From positions 1-64,000 of the forward strand of contig NZ_CP106737.1 of assembly GCF_025639885.1 (NCBI RefSeq): 64,000 nt of DNA, read 5' to 3'. The translations under genes were made by a program, and so were the position numbers. Positions 1-9,091 of the stretch are shown here, in pieces. Source of the stretch: Roseovarius pelagicus (GTDB lineage Bacteria > Pseudomonadota > Alphaproteobacteria > Rhodobacterales > Rhodobacteraceae). The notes beneath the pieces were generated by a model. That model was not told the origin of the DNA. It made no database searches and saw only the letters and a program-made list of their open reading frames with translations. The stretch's first letter is position 1. Every line of letters starts with the position of its first letter.

Positions 1-632
1 ACTGCGATAATCTGCGAGCTGAAGTCTCGCGTGCCGAGTGGAATCCGGGTTTCTCCGACTTCTTCCACATCCGCATACTCTTTCAGGACGCGTCGTTGCT
101 CGGTGGTCTGAGCGATGCCGTAGGAATAATCGTGGGTCAGGAAATAGACTGATTTCCCCAGTTTGGCGACTTCGGGCACGAAAGCGTTGGCGATCATACT
201 GCTTGGGGGTGGCACTAGGAAAAAGTAGCGGTTTGCCTTCCCACGCACCAACTCCTCGGAGTTCGGATCAAGCGCGAGATTGACTACTTTATTGCGCAGG
301 GCAAATTCCGCCATTGCAGTGCTCACCGAGCTGCCGCCGCCGTTCACGAAGAAATCGACCTTATCGTTTTGCAGCATCCGTGTTGCTTTGCGCGTGGATT
401 GGGCAGCGGTCCCTGAGTCCTCATACTGAACCTCGATCTGCTTGCCGAGGACACCACCCTCGGCGTTGATCTCTTCCAGGGCCATGTCAATGCCATAGCG
501 TTCGCTAACGCCCAAGAAGCCGTAGTTGCCGCTGAGTGGAAGCAGCGCTCCGATTTTTACAGTGTCTTGCGCAAGGGCTACCGTGGAGCTGACCGAAATC
601 AGCGCGGCAACCACCAGTTTGTTAAGTCTCAT
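1..632 (-). CDS. Branched-chain amino acid-type ABC transporter substrate-binding protein (partial)
   Basis: I see an open reading frame from an ATG at 632 that runs off the left edge, so only about 210 N-terminal residues are present. It starts MRLNKLVVAALISVSSTVALA, a typical Sec signal peptide with an AxA-type cleavage site, followed by DTVKIGALLPLSGNYGFLG and the motif GIDMALEEINAEGGVLGK. These mark the type I periplasmic binding fold of LivJ-like proteins (Peripla_BP_6). A strong AAGGAGGAG ribosome site lies 7-8 bases before the ATG. It is the last gene seen of a minus-strand group with ALDH, LacI and SDR genes, so it probably binds the substrate or inducer of that pathway in the periplasm. 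The membrane and ATPase partners would lie left of the window. The ligand cannot be told from sequence. Confidence 0.9.
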   Translation of the reverse strand, partial: MRLNKLVVAALISVSSTVALAQDTVKIGALLPLSGNYGFLGVSERYGIDMALEEINAEGGVLGKQIEVQYEDSGTAAQSTRKATRMLQNDKVDFFVNGGGSSVSTAMAEFALRNKVVNLALDPNSEELVRGKANRYFFLVPPPSSMIANAFVPEVAKLGKSVYFLTHDYSYGIAQTTEQRRVLKEYADVEEVGETRIPLGTRDFSSQIIA

Positions 633-697
633 AAGTTTCTCCTCCTTGTGTTGCAACGGCACCCTACCGCCGCCTCCTTTGTTCTGTGCCGGCCGCT

Positions 698-2139
698 TTA
701 GGTTAAGCCGATGCAGATATTTTTGGTTTGTGAATAGAAATTGATGGCTTCGAGTCCCTTCTCGCGCCCGAAGCCGGATTTTTTGTAACCCCCGAATGGA
801 ATTTCGACACCGCCGCCAGCTCCATAGGTGTTGACGAAAATCTGACCTGCCGCGATTTCGCGCGCCATTCGGTGGGCGCGGGTGACATCCTGCGTCCAAA
901 GACCGGTGACCAAACCGTAGGGTGTGGCGTTTGCGATCCCGGCGGCTTCCTCGTCGGTATCGAAGGGCACAACGGTTGTAACCGGCCCAAAGATTTCTTC
1001 GTCATGCACGCGCATGCCCGGACTTGCCTGGGTAAAGATCGTCGGCTCTATGAAGAACCCCCCCTCGCAATCCTTTCCCTCTGGCCGCTTGCCGCCCGTC
1101 GCGATTTCGGCACCCTCATCCCGGGCGATGTCCATGTAATCCATGATGCGCGTCCATTGACGCTTCGAAATGACCGGCCCCATGTCGGAGTTATCGATAC
1201 CTGGCCCAACCCGGTATTTTTGCGCCAGCTCCACCAGGCGCTCCACGACCTCGTCGTGACGCGACCGATGCACCAGCACCCGTGAGCCGGCCGAACATGT
1301 TTGCCCGGCATTTTGAAGAGCGCATTTGATGATCACCGGCGTTGCTTTTTCAAGATCGGCATCGGCGAAGACGATGTTTGGGGATTTTCCACCCAGTTCC
1401 AGTAAAACCGGCACCACATTCTTGGCCGCGGATTGCATCACGGTGCTGCCCGTCTGCACCGATCCGGTGAAGGCCACCAGATTGACATCCGGATGCGAGG
1501 CCAGCGCGGCGCCGGCTTCGGAGCCGTAGCCGGTAACCACATTAACAACCCCATCGGGAATTCCCGCTTCTTTGCAAATACGACCAAGCTCAATAGCGCT
1601 GAGACAGGCTTCTTCTGCCGGCTTGATCACGATCGAGTTGCCTGCAGCAAGACAGGGGGCGAGCCCGCGTGCCGACATTTGCAACGGGTAGTTCCACGGT
1701 ACGATCTGCCCCACCACACCCAACGGTTCGCGTTCGGTGTAATCGAGGAAATCCAGCGTCAGGGGAATGGTGACACCGCCAATCTTGTCGGCAATGCCGG
1801 CGTAGAACTCGAAATAGCGCGCCGCGACGACACAATCAGCCTCGGCTTGTGCCAGCGGTTTGCCGGTATCGAGGCTTTCCATTTTGGTGATACTGTCCTT
1901 ATTTTCAAGGATCAGCGCCGCAACCTTGTGCAGCAAACGCCCTCGATCAGCAGGCGTGGTTTGTCGCCACGGACCGTTCTGCGCCTTGCGGGCGGCGGCA
2001 ACTGCGCGGTCAATTTCATCCTCACCGCATTCGGCAACCCGGGTCAGCGGCTTACCTGTCGAAGGGTTTATCAGGTCGAAATACCTCCCCCCGCATTAAC
2101 CCATTCACCGTCAATGAGCGCGTCGAACTGTTCCTGCAT
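698..2139 (-). pseudogene. NAD(P)-dependent aldehyde dehydrogenase, frameshifted near the N-terminus
   Basis: The main frame carries a full ALDH core: an FTGSVQTGS cofactor loop, ELGGKSP with the general-base Glu, NAGQTCSAGSR with the catalytic Cys, and EIFGPVTTV. It lacks the first 80 or so residues if read only from the TTG at 1936. Going upstream, the same frame continues without a stop to an AGGRYFDLINPSTGKPLTRV-like stretch. The matching start, ATG at 2139 (MQEQFDALIDGEWVNAGGG), lies in another frame. The frames meet in a run of six G (2087-2092, read on minus); one extra G would restore a normal protein of about 480 residues. The gene is either recently inactivated or carries a homopolymer sequencing error. 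It would oxidise an aldehyde to the acid, perhaps the product of the SDR dehydrogenase two genes upstream. The LacI gene ends 47 bases before it. Confidence 0.8.
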
Positions 2140-2186
2140 GATTTATTCCATTTCTCAGTATTGCGAATATTGTTTGAAGCTTCGGC

Positions 2187-3266
2187 TCAGCGCTTGAGCT
2201 GCACTGACACCTGGCGGGGAACCGTGGACGATTCCCGCTTGATGAACTCGACGGGTGCCAACACCGTTTGTTTCTTTTCCGAGCCGTCTCCGCCGATCAG
2301 GTCGAGCAAAGAAAATGTCGCCTGGCGACCCATTTCGAACAGGTCGTAGCGCACTGTAGAAAGCGGAGGATAAATCAGCTCGGCGATGGTGCCATCGTGA
2401 AGACTGACGATAGACATGTCGTCTGGCACCTTCAGCCCGTTGTCGCGACACACCGTCACAGTGGCAGCGGCAACCAAAAGGCTATTACAGAATATTGCCG
2501 TGGGAAGCGGCTCACAGCTGTTCAATAGCTTTTGCGTGGATGTACGTCCGTCAGCGGCGAGATAGCCGCTTTCCACAATAAGGGCTGGATCGGGGTCTAT
2601 CCCCGCCTCCTTCAGTGCGGTCGTATATCCCTTTACGCGTTGTGCTGAATTGTAGTGCGTCAGCGGCCCCGAAAGATGCGCGATGCGCCGGTGACCCAGC
2701 GAAATAAGATGCTCGACGGCCAGCCGCGCACCTGCACTGTCATCCACAATAACGAAGCTGCTTTGGGCCTTTGTCCGCCGGTTCACCAGCACCGTCGGAA
2801 CGCCAGCCGCATCTGGCATCAGTATTTCTTCGTCTTCACTCTGCGAAGTTGTAACCAGCAGCCCGTCAACACGGAGATTCAGAGCCAAATTGCGATAGAT
2901 CTCATCAGCGGTCTGGTTCTCGCCGCAATAGCTGACCAGCAAGGAATAACCATTCTCAACCGCCGCTGACTGGGCGCCGCGGATGATTGGTGCGTAGGCC
3001 GGGTTCTCGGCCTCGGGCAGGATGATGGCTATGGCCATGCTTTTCGAAGTGCGCAAACTGCGCGCCGCAGGGTTCGGCGCGTAGTTCAGCTTCTTGACAG
3101 CCGCGAATATCCGTTCCCGCGTCTCCTCGCGTATCGACAACTTGGTGTCGCCACGCAAGACGCGCGACACCGTTGTGATAGATACACCTGCCTCCACGGA
3201 GACGTCGGAAATCGTCACCACCTTGCCTGCGAGATGCGGCTTGTCGTCATCGGATGATTTGCTCAT
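2187..3266 (-). CDS. LacI-family transcriptional regulator
   Basis: The protein has 359 residues. An N-terminal helix-turn-helix and hinge occupy about residues 14-70 (VTISDVSVEAGVSITTVSRV ... NYAPNPAARSLRT), and a periplasmic-binding-like effector domain fills the rest (MAIAIILPEAENPAYAPIIR, VDGLLVTTS, SLGHRRIAHLSGP). This is the standard length and order for LacI/GalR repressors. The start at 3266 is preceded by AAGGAA. It sits between the ALDH and SDR genes in one minus-strand unit. A palindrome with a central CG, as LacI operators have, lies in the promoter of the SDR gene, so autoregulation of the whole unit is likely. The effector is unknown; the binding protein and dehydrogenases suggest a sugar, polyol or related carbon source. 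Confidence 0.93.
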   Translation of the reverse strand: MSKSSDDDKPHLAGKVVTISDVSVEAGVSITTVSRVLRGDTKLSIREETRERIFAAVKKLNYAPNPAARSLRTSKSMAIAIILPEAENPAYAPIIRGAQSAAVENGYSLLVSYCGENQTADEIYRNLALNLRVDGLLVTTSQSEDEEILMPDAAGVPTVLVNRRTKAQSSFVIVDDSAGARLAVEHLISLGHRRIAHLSGPLTHYNSAQRVKGYTTALKEAGIDPDPALIVESGYLAADGRTSTQKLLNSCEPLPTAIFCNSLLVAAATVTVCRDNGLKVPDDMSIVSLHDGTIAELIYPPLSTVRYDLFEMGRQATFSLLDLIGGDGSEKKQTVLAPVEFIKRESSTVPRQVSVQLKR

Positions 3267-3313
3267 GAGAGTTCCTTCGGGTGTGGGCGTATACCGAACG
3301 TCTGCTGCCGCGA

Positions 3314-4072
3314 TCAGACGCCGCGACCACCATCCACCGCCAGTTCAGCGCCGGTAATGAGTGATGCCTCGTCCGAAGCCAGGAACAGGATCGCAGACGC
3401 CACGTCCTGGGGCGTGCTGAGGCGGCCCAGCGGCACCGAATTGACAAAGGCCTGGCGCTTGTCCTCCGAAGGTTCCCCGCCCATAAACTCCGATAGCATC
3501 GGCGTGTCGCCGGCCACGGGTGCCACTGCGTTCACCCGAACATTGTCAGAGGCCATTTCCAGCGCGAGCGCCTTGGTGATGGCGTTGGCTGCGGCCTTGC
3601 TGGCCGCATAAGCAGACATGCCCGGACGCGGACGGCTGCCACCAATGGACGTGGTGTTCACGATAACCCCGCCGCCACCTGACTTGAATGCACTCAACGC
3701 CGCTGCAGCCGACAGATAGATCGCCTTGGCATTCACCGCGAACATCAGATCGTAATGATTTTCATCCAGCGCCGCGAAGTGGCAAGGGCGCTGTGGCACG
3801 CCAGCATTGTTAACCAGCACATCGAGGCCACCGAAGGAATCGACTGCCGCCTTGACCATTGCATCTGCACCGGCACGCGTTGCCACGTCAGCTTCGCAGA
3901 AAACAGACTTGTGCCCCGCGTCAGAAATCTTCGCGGCGGCGCGCTCTCCTGCTTCGGGATTTAGATCAACCACCACCACCGATCCGCCCTCTTCCGCAAA
4001 CCGTCTGGCGATCTCGAAGCCGAACCCCGATGCCGACCCGGTAACGATCCCAACCTTGTCCTTGAACCTCAT
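3314..4072 (-). CDS. SDR-family NAD(P)-dependent dehydrogenase
   Basis: The protein has 252 residues, the usual length of a classical short-chain dehydrogenase. Visible motifs are the Rossmann TGSASGFG near residue 11, the NNAG motif (VLVNNAGVP) near 85, a catalytic Ser in NTTSIGGS, and YAASK with the catalytic Tyr and Lys near 155. The C-terminus ends ITGAELAVDGGRGV, typical of FabG-like members. An acidic residue after the second beta strand (VVVDLNPEA) favours NAD(H). The ATG at 4072 has AAGGAAA in front. It is the first gene of the minus-strand unit with the LacI regulator, the ALDH and the binding protein, so it probably oxidises an alcohol or hydroxyl group of the imported substrate. 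The exact substrate cannot be assigned. Confidence 0.93.
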   Translation of the reverse strand: MRFKDKVGIVTGSASGFGFEIARRFAEEGGSVVVVDLNPEAGERAAAKISDAGHKSVFCEADVATRAGADAMVKAAVDSFGGLDVLVNNAGVPQRPCHFAALDENHYDLMFAVNAKAIYLSAAAALSAFKSGGGGVIVNTTSIGGSRPRPGMSAYAASKAAANAITKALALEMASDNVRVNAVAPVAGDTPMLSEFMGGEPSEDKRQAFVNSVPLGRLSTPQDVASAILFLASDEASLITGAELAVDGGRGV

Positions 4073-4124
4073 GCGATTTCCTTTTCTTGCATCTCAACCG
4101 ACTGCACCGCGATGGTCAGTCGAG

Positions 4125-4144
4125 TTAGTAAAACGATATACTAA
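4125..4144. promoter_or_regulatory. Candidate LacI-family operator
   Basis: The 20-base site is TTAGTA-N8-TACTAA with perfect six-base arms and CG at its centre (AAACGATA), the hallmark of LacI/GalR operators. It lies just downstream of a -10-like box, 53-72 bases before the SDR start, where a bound repressor would block transcription. The only LacI-family gene seen is in the same unit (2187-3266). The assignment is inferred from position and symmetry. Confidence 0.6.
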
Positions 4145-4145
4145 A

Positions 4146-4173
4146 TCGATACAGTTTTTTCTTTTTGTGTCAA
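4146..4173 (-). promoter_or_regulatory. Sigma70-like promoter of the SDR-LacI-ALDH unit
   Basis: On the minus strand a perfect TTGACA (-35, 4168-4173) is followed after 16 bases by TATCGA (-10, 4146-4151). The spacer is very A-rich. The box pair directs transcription towards the SDR gene, and the candidate LacI operator starts two bases after the -10 box. Confidence 0.5.
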
Positions 4174-4874
4174 TCTTGTTTCTGAAGCGGGATTTTTTCG
4201 GTGATGAAAGTGGCAGTTGGTCTCTTGCCGGGCACACTGGCGAGGTGCAGAACGACAGCTCGATAAACCATCCATTGCGACAGGGTGAAAAACGGTGGAA
4301 ATCGCGAAAGCCGCGAATAAACAAAGTAAAATCAAAGGGTAGGAAGGCCAGAACGCAAGCAGCTTGGCAGCACCGGCACAAGGCAGCTCTCCGGGCTTTC
4401 CGGCCGCGCAAATGAACACAGCTATGCCGTTACAAAAGGTGTTTGAGTGCGCCTCAGCCCGCTGGCGGCCTGGCATCACCCCTTCCCCGCACGCTCCAAA
4501 CCGTGTGGATTGCGAATCAGGCAGGTCGGGATTTGTGTTTCGAGAGATTCTGCCAGATCCACAGAAACCCAGAATGAGCGATTGTCCGACAGCAGACGTG
4601 ATCTTTGCAGCACCTTCGCCTGGTCGGGATTGGCATGCGCCGGCAGCGTATGGAATTGTGCGACAAGGACAACCGGGACTGTCCTGCGCCCGCATGCCCG
4701 GACTGCAGCATTCCTGCGTAGTTTTTCTTCCATTAGAACTACGTTGCCGCGCTGACCCCGGCCTTGTGGCAAACCTTGGCGACCGGAGTGCCTGACTTGC
4801 TCACTCAGCCGGGGAATTTCTGGCGGCAACCTCTGACCGCTAACGCAGGCGCTTTCAGGGATCGCAGAACTCGG
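4174..4874. other. Intergenic stretch, no gene recognised
   Basis: About 700 bases lie between the SDR promoter and the end of the FAD oxidoreductase gene. Open frames occur on both strands, but none shows a protein motif or a convincing ribosome site. Nothing else is recognised. Confidence 0.4.
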
Positions 4875-6233
4875 TCATTCGATTCGCGCGCCCTGTGTCA
4901 CGAGCAGGTCTTGGAGCATCTCGATATCAAGGTCTGCCGGTGTCGTGCCTTGCCGGAGCGATAGTGCCGCCGCGGCTCCGGCGGCTTGGCCGGTCACCGC
5001 GCAGCACATCATGTTGCGCGTTGCCGCATGTGACATTTTATCGCCGCCCACACAGCGCCCGGCAACGAGAAGGTTCTCGATATCTTGCGGGATCAATATG
5101 CCGTAAGGAATGTGAAAGTATCGTCCGGTTGTGGGCAGGTAAAGAACTTCGTACCCGTCGATAAACTCGGGAAAGATGCCCACGGAATCGGGGAAGCGCG
5201 CCTGGTTGCGAATGTCGTGATCCGTGAGGTTGCCACGGCTGACAATCTTGCGCGTGTCGCGTACGCCAAGCTTCATGGCATAGTCACGCAGCACCGCGTC
5301 CTCGAAGCCGGGCACTTCGCTGCGCAGCGCCGCGATGGCATATAGGGCAAGCTGACGGCCTTCCATCTCGCCACGCGTGATCTCGCGCACGTCTGTTGCG
5401 TCATACTTCTTCATGTAGAGCAGGTTCAGATAGGTTGCCTCGCCCTGCTCCGTGATATGACCCAGCGTTCCGCTGATACTCATGATGTCTTTGGGAATGA
5501 TCCCTTTTTCCTGAGCGCGGACAAACTCATCTTCGACATAGGGGCAGAAAAGATCATCTTCCTTGCCGTCTGTCTCGATTGCCCAGTTCTTGCCCCAATC
5601 CCCAAATCGCGGTTGTTTTTCCTGCATGTATGCCCGGTAGCGGTCGCGGTTGACGCCTGCACAGGAAAAGACGACCGAAACGCCCATCATTTCGTCTACG
5701 GGTGTCTTGCGGGTTGGCGCGCCGGCGAAAAGCGCCACGTCGGCGTCTCCTGTTGCGTCAATCACCCGTTTTGCAAGGATCGCCTGGCGGCCCGATTTGC
5801 TTTCCGTGATAATGCCGCGAATGGTGTTGCCATCCATGATTGCGCCCACCGTTTTGGTGTGCAGCAGGGGCCGGATGCCTTCCTCCAGCACCATTCGGTC
5901 GGCGACATGTTTGAACAGTTCTGCGTCGATGGAGGCGCGCTTGCCATTGGGGCGAATATAGGCTGCGCCATATTCACGTGCGCGCGCTTCGAATTCATGG
6001 CCAATGCCCTGGCTGTCCACGCATTGGCCGATGTCGTACCATCCAATCGTTTGAACGCCGACCTGCGTCAGGTTTCCCCCGAAACAGCCGTATTCCTCGA
6101 CCAACAGAACATCGGCGCTGGCTCTGGCGGCTGCGATTGCGGCACTCATGCCGGCCGGCCCGCTGCCGACAACAAGGACATCCGCTTCGTCCATGACTGG
6201 AATTTCGCGGCTCGGTTCGGTGATGGTTTTCAT
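4875..6233 (-). CDS. FAD-dependent oxidoreductase (FAD_oxidored type)
   Basis: The protein has 452 residues from the ATG at 6233, which has AGGA about 9 bases upstream. A further upstream start would add 24 residues without a good ribosome site. Near residue 18 is the dinucleotide motif DVLVVGSGPAGMSAAIAAAR, followed by LLVEEYGCFGGNLTQVG. Near residue 175 is RVIDATGDADVALFAGAP, and close to the C-terminus NLLVAGRCVGGDKMSHAA. This pattern (GxGxxG, an ATG-D motif and a late AGRC) fits the large PF12831-like family of soluble FAD oxidoreductases, many of them anaerobic-type or catabolic dehydrogenases of unknown substrate. It is isolated: about 800 bases separate it from the SDR unit and about 700 from the fatty-acid operon, which reads away from it. 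No function can be assigned beyond FAD-dependent redox chemistry. Confidence 0.85.
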   Translation of the reverse strand: MKTITEPSREIPVMDEADVLVVGSGPAGMSAAIAAARASADVLLVEEYGCFGGNLTQVGVQTIGWYDIGQCVDSQGIGHEFEARAREYGAAYIRPNGKRASIDAELFKHVADRMVLEEGIRPLLHTKTVGAIMDGNTIRGIITESKSGRQAILAKRVIDATGDADVALFAGAPTRKTPVDEMMGVSVVFSCAGVNRDRYRAYMQEKQPRFGDWGKNWAIETDGKEDDLFCPYVEDEFVRAQEKGIIPKDIMSISGTLGHITEQGEATYLNLLYMKKYDATDVREITRGEMEGRQLALYAIAALRSEVPGFEDAVLRDYAMKLGVRDTRKIVSRGNLTDHDIRNQARFPDSVGIFPEFIDGYEVLYLPTTGRYFHIPYGILIPQDIENLLVAGRCVGGDKMSHAATRNMMCCAVTGQAAGAAAALSLRQGTTPADLDIEMLQDLLVTQGARIE

Positions 6234-6894
6234 GATGGTGTTCCTAAAGGTGGCAAAAAGCAGTGCCGAATTTGGTGTGCGCCACCGCCTGTATGGCTGT
6301 TGCAAGTGTGTTTTTGTGGGTTTGAAAGGCAGCGCCTTCGGAGCAAGAACGATGCGAGGCGATCCGGCCCTGTTTCGGGAACGTCATGGCAGGACTCCTC
6401 TTCCGGTATCGGAAAAGGCGCATCTATTCAGATGGCGGGAAAGGCCACAAACGCACATCAGAGAGCCGGATCAATCGAGCCCGGCGAAGTGGCAGCGGGG
6501 CTGGAGGTTCTGAAACTGGCTCGGTGCGCTGGTTGAGGGGAAACAGGGCTCACCAACAGTGCGGCTGTTCCGGCCAGGCCAATTGCTGGCACCGGAAGAC
6601 GGGACACGCCACGCGATGGCGCAAGCCCGCGCGCGCATTGTTCCAGATTCGACGTCTTGTACAAGCTCACCCTCCGTTTCTTGCTGCGCTCTTGCCTGAT
6701 GAACTGGCACGCTGTCAAGTAAATGCTACCGTAGAGTATAATATTCTGCGGCCGTGGGGTTTGCAAGTTCGGTCATGGTGAGACCCGGCAAAAATATTTG
6801 TCATATCGGCCTGGTCCCGAACTGAAAACCAAGATGGATTCAATGTCCGATCCCGAAACGCGGGTGGGGACGTTGGAAGGTCTTGCAATACTTC
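6234..6894. other. Intergenic stretch between divergent genes
   Basis: This lies between the FAD oxidoreductase (minus) and the beta-oxidation operon (plus). A perfect TATAAT occurs on the plus strand at 6737-6742 but lacks a matching -35 box. No protein-coding stretch is recognised. Confidence 0.35.
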
Positions 6895-6908
6895 CTACTC
6901 GCTGGTAG
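6895..6908. promoter_or_regulatory. CTAC-N6-GTAG palindrome, candidate TetR operator (site 1)
   Basis: CTAC at 6895-6898 and GTAG at 6905-6908 flank TCGCTG. The site is 41 bases before the start of the hydratase/dehydrogenase gene. The same spaced palindrome recurs at 17383, 23923 and 23950, each time before a unit of this cluster. The TetR gene at 14126-14794 is the natural candidate to bind it. Confidence 0.5.
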
Positions 6909-6949
6909 CAATTTCTTCAAGCGACGCCTTGAGATGCGGGAGAGTGCAC

Positions 6950-9052
6950 ATGGCTGCAACAGGAAAACCGGTGGATTATACCGTTCGTAATCACGTCGCG
7001 GTCCTTACCTTGAACGCTCCCCCGGTCAACGGATTGTCCCAATCTCTCCGCCGCGCGATAAAAACGGCGCTTTGTGACGCCGAGGGCGATGGCTGCGTCG
7101 AGGCGGTGGTTCTGATGGGCGGGGGCAGGATGTTCTGTGGCGGCGCCGACATCAAAGAGTTCGCTTCGGGCGAGATCAGCGAACCGGATGTGAACGTCAT
7201 TATCCGGCAGATGGAAATCATGGATAAGCCGGTGGTCGCGGCGATCCACGGCGTTGCCTTGGGGGGTGGGCTGGAGTTGGCGCTTGGCTGCAATCTGCGT
7301 ATCGCCACGCGAGATGCGCGGGCCGGGTTTCCCGAGGTCAGGCTCGGGGTTCTACCTGGTGCCGGGGGAACACAGCGCACGCCACGCCTTGTCGGGGTTG
7401 GTTTGGCGCTCGATTTGATCCTCAGCGGCCGGAGCATCGGAGCGAAAGAGGCGCTTGAGCGCGGGTTGATTGATGCGCTTTCGGAGCGTGATCTTTTGAC
7501 CGACGCAATCGCCTTGGCGCGGCGCGCCTGTCAAAGTGGCGACCCGTTGCCGGTGGCCGGAAGGCTGCCCTTCAACGGCACCAGCGACCTGGAGCAAACC
7601 ATCACCGCCGCGTTGGAACAAGTGTTGCGCCGCACCCCTGACGCCGAGGCGCCAAAGGCCATTGCCCGCTGCATCGCATTCGCCGCCTCCGGCGTGGATT
7701 TCGAAGAAGGGCTCGTCTTTGAGCGCGAGGAATTCCTGAAACTGATGAGCAACACGCAATCCCGTGCCCTGCGCCACCTGTTCTTTGCCGAAAGAGAAGC
7801 CGCCAAGATCCCAAACCTCCCGCCAGATGTGGCGCTGCGCCCGGTCGAGCGGGTTGGCATCATCGGTGCGGGCGTCATGGGGCGCGGCATTGCCATGACG
7901 TTTCTCAATGCCGGCATCCCGGTCACGCTGCTCGAAATTGACGCGGATGCATTGCAACGTGGTGTCGAGGCGATCCGCTCGAACTATGTGACCCGCCAGG
8001 AAAAGGGCCGTATGTCTGCTGAGGATCTGAAGGAGCGGATGGGCCTTCTGCGCAGCTCGACCAACTATGACGACATGTCTGACTGCGACCTGGTGATCGA
8101 GGCCGTTTTCGAGAACATGGAGATCAAGCAAAACGTCTGTGCCAGGCTGGGCGAAGTGTGCAAGCCCGGCGCGATCATAGCGACCAACACTTCCACATTG
8201 AATGTCGATACGATCGCCAATGCCTCGGGTCGCGCAAGCGATGTGCTGGGCATGCATTTCTTCAGCCCGGCCCACATCATGCGCCTGCTCGAGATCGTGC
8301 GCGGCGCCGAGACCGCTCCAGCGGTTCTGGCCACTGTCATTGCGCTTGCACGGCGCATCGGCAAGGTCACTGTTGTTTCTGGCGTTTGCTATGGCTTCAT
8401 CGGCAACCGGATGCTGGAAAGCTATCTGCGCGAGTTGGATTTTCTTCTGATGGAAGGGGCCACCCCGGCCCGGATCGACACCGCGCTGGAGGCGTTCGGC
8501 ATGGCGATGGGCCCGTGCCGGATGATGGACATGGCCGGCATCGACGTGAATGCCCGCGTGCTCGACGAACGGGCAGCCGAAGGCGCTCTCCCCGATGATC
8601 CGGGCTATCGCGCATTGGTGCGCAAGCTGGCTGCGATGGGCCGCCACGGTCAGAAGGCCGGGCAAGGTTATTACCGTTACGAGGGGCGCACGCCCTGCGC
8701 CGATCCGCAGGTTGACCGGATCGCGGCAGAGCTGGCCGCAACACTCGGGATACCACGGCGCGACGACATTACCGACGCGGAAATCCGCGACCGTCTGCTG
8801 CTCCCGTTGATCAACGAAGGTTTCCGAATTCTGGAAGAGGGGATCGCCTTGCGCCCGGGCGATATTGATATCGTCTGGACGGCTGGCTACGGCTGGCCTG
8901 CCCTGACCGGGGGGCCGATGCACCATGCCGAAGCCCTGGGGCTTGGCCGAGTTTGCCACCGCCTCGAAGAGCTGGGCCGGCAGACGGGCGACCGCTTCGG
9001 ATATTTTGCCCCCGCGCCTTTCCTGTTGCGCCGGGTGGCCGATACCGCGTGA
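6950..9052 (+). CDS. Enoyl-CoA hydratase / 3-hydroxyacyl-CoA dehydrogenase fusion (FadJ-like)
   Basis: The protein has 700 residues. The ATG at 6950 is preceded by GGGAGAG; a TTG seven codons upstream is less likely. An N-terminal crotonase domain (about 1-180) shows GGGRMFCGGADIKEF, IHGVALGGGLELALG (oxyanion hole) and FPEVRLGVLPGAGGTQRTPR with the catalytic Glu. From about residue 300 comes the NAD-binding hydroxyacyl-CoA dehydrogenase domain, with VGIIGAGVMGRGIAM, ATNTSTLNVDTIA and GMHFFSPAHIMRLLEIV, then the C-terminal dimerisation domain. It should hydrate enoyl-CoA and oxidise the resulting 3-hydroxyacyl-CoA. The thiolase starts 39 bases after its stop. It is the first gene of a five-gene plus-strand beta-oxidation operon and has a candidate TetR operator in front. 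Confidence 0.95.
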   Translation: MAATGKPVDYTVRNHVAVLTLNAPPVNGLSQSLRRAIKTALCDAEGDGCVEAVVLMGGGRMFCGGADIKEFASGEISEPDVNVIIRQMEIMDKPVVAAIHGVALGGGLELALGCNLRIATRDARAGFPEVRLGVLPGAGGTQRTPRLVGVGLALDLILSGRSIGAKEALERGLIDALSERDLLTDAIALARRACQSGDPLPVAGRLPFNGTSDLEQTITAALEQVLRRTPDAEAPKAIARCIAFAASGVDFEEGLVFEREEFLKLMSNTQSRALRHLFFAEREAAKIPNLPPDVALRPVERVGIIGAGVMGRGIAMTFLNAGIPVTLLEIDADALQRGVEAIRSNYVTRQEKGRMSAEDLKERMGLLRSSTNYDDMSDCDLVIEAVFENMEIKQNVCARLGEVCKPGAIIATNTSTLNVDTIANASGRASDVLGMHFFSPAHIMRLLEIVRGAETAPAVLATVIALARRIGKVTVVSGVCYGFIGNRMLESYLRELDFLLMEGATPARIDTALEAFGMAMGPCRMMDMAGIDVNARVLDERAAEGALPDDPGYRALVRKLAAMGRHGQKAGQGYYRYEGRTPCADPQVDRIAAELAATLGIPRRDDITDAEIRDRLLLPLINEGFRILEEGIALRPGDIDIVWTAGYGWPALTGGPMHHAEALGLGRVCHRLEELGRQTGDRFGYFAPAPFLLRRVADTA

Positions 9053-9091
9053 CCAGTGCCACACTTCACATGAACCGTCAGGACACACACC

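Noticed and set aside
6737..6742. Perfect TATAAT box in the gap before the beta-oxidation operon.
   Set aside because: No acceptable -35 box 16-18 bases upstream, and it is more than 200 bases from the gene start.
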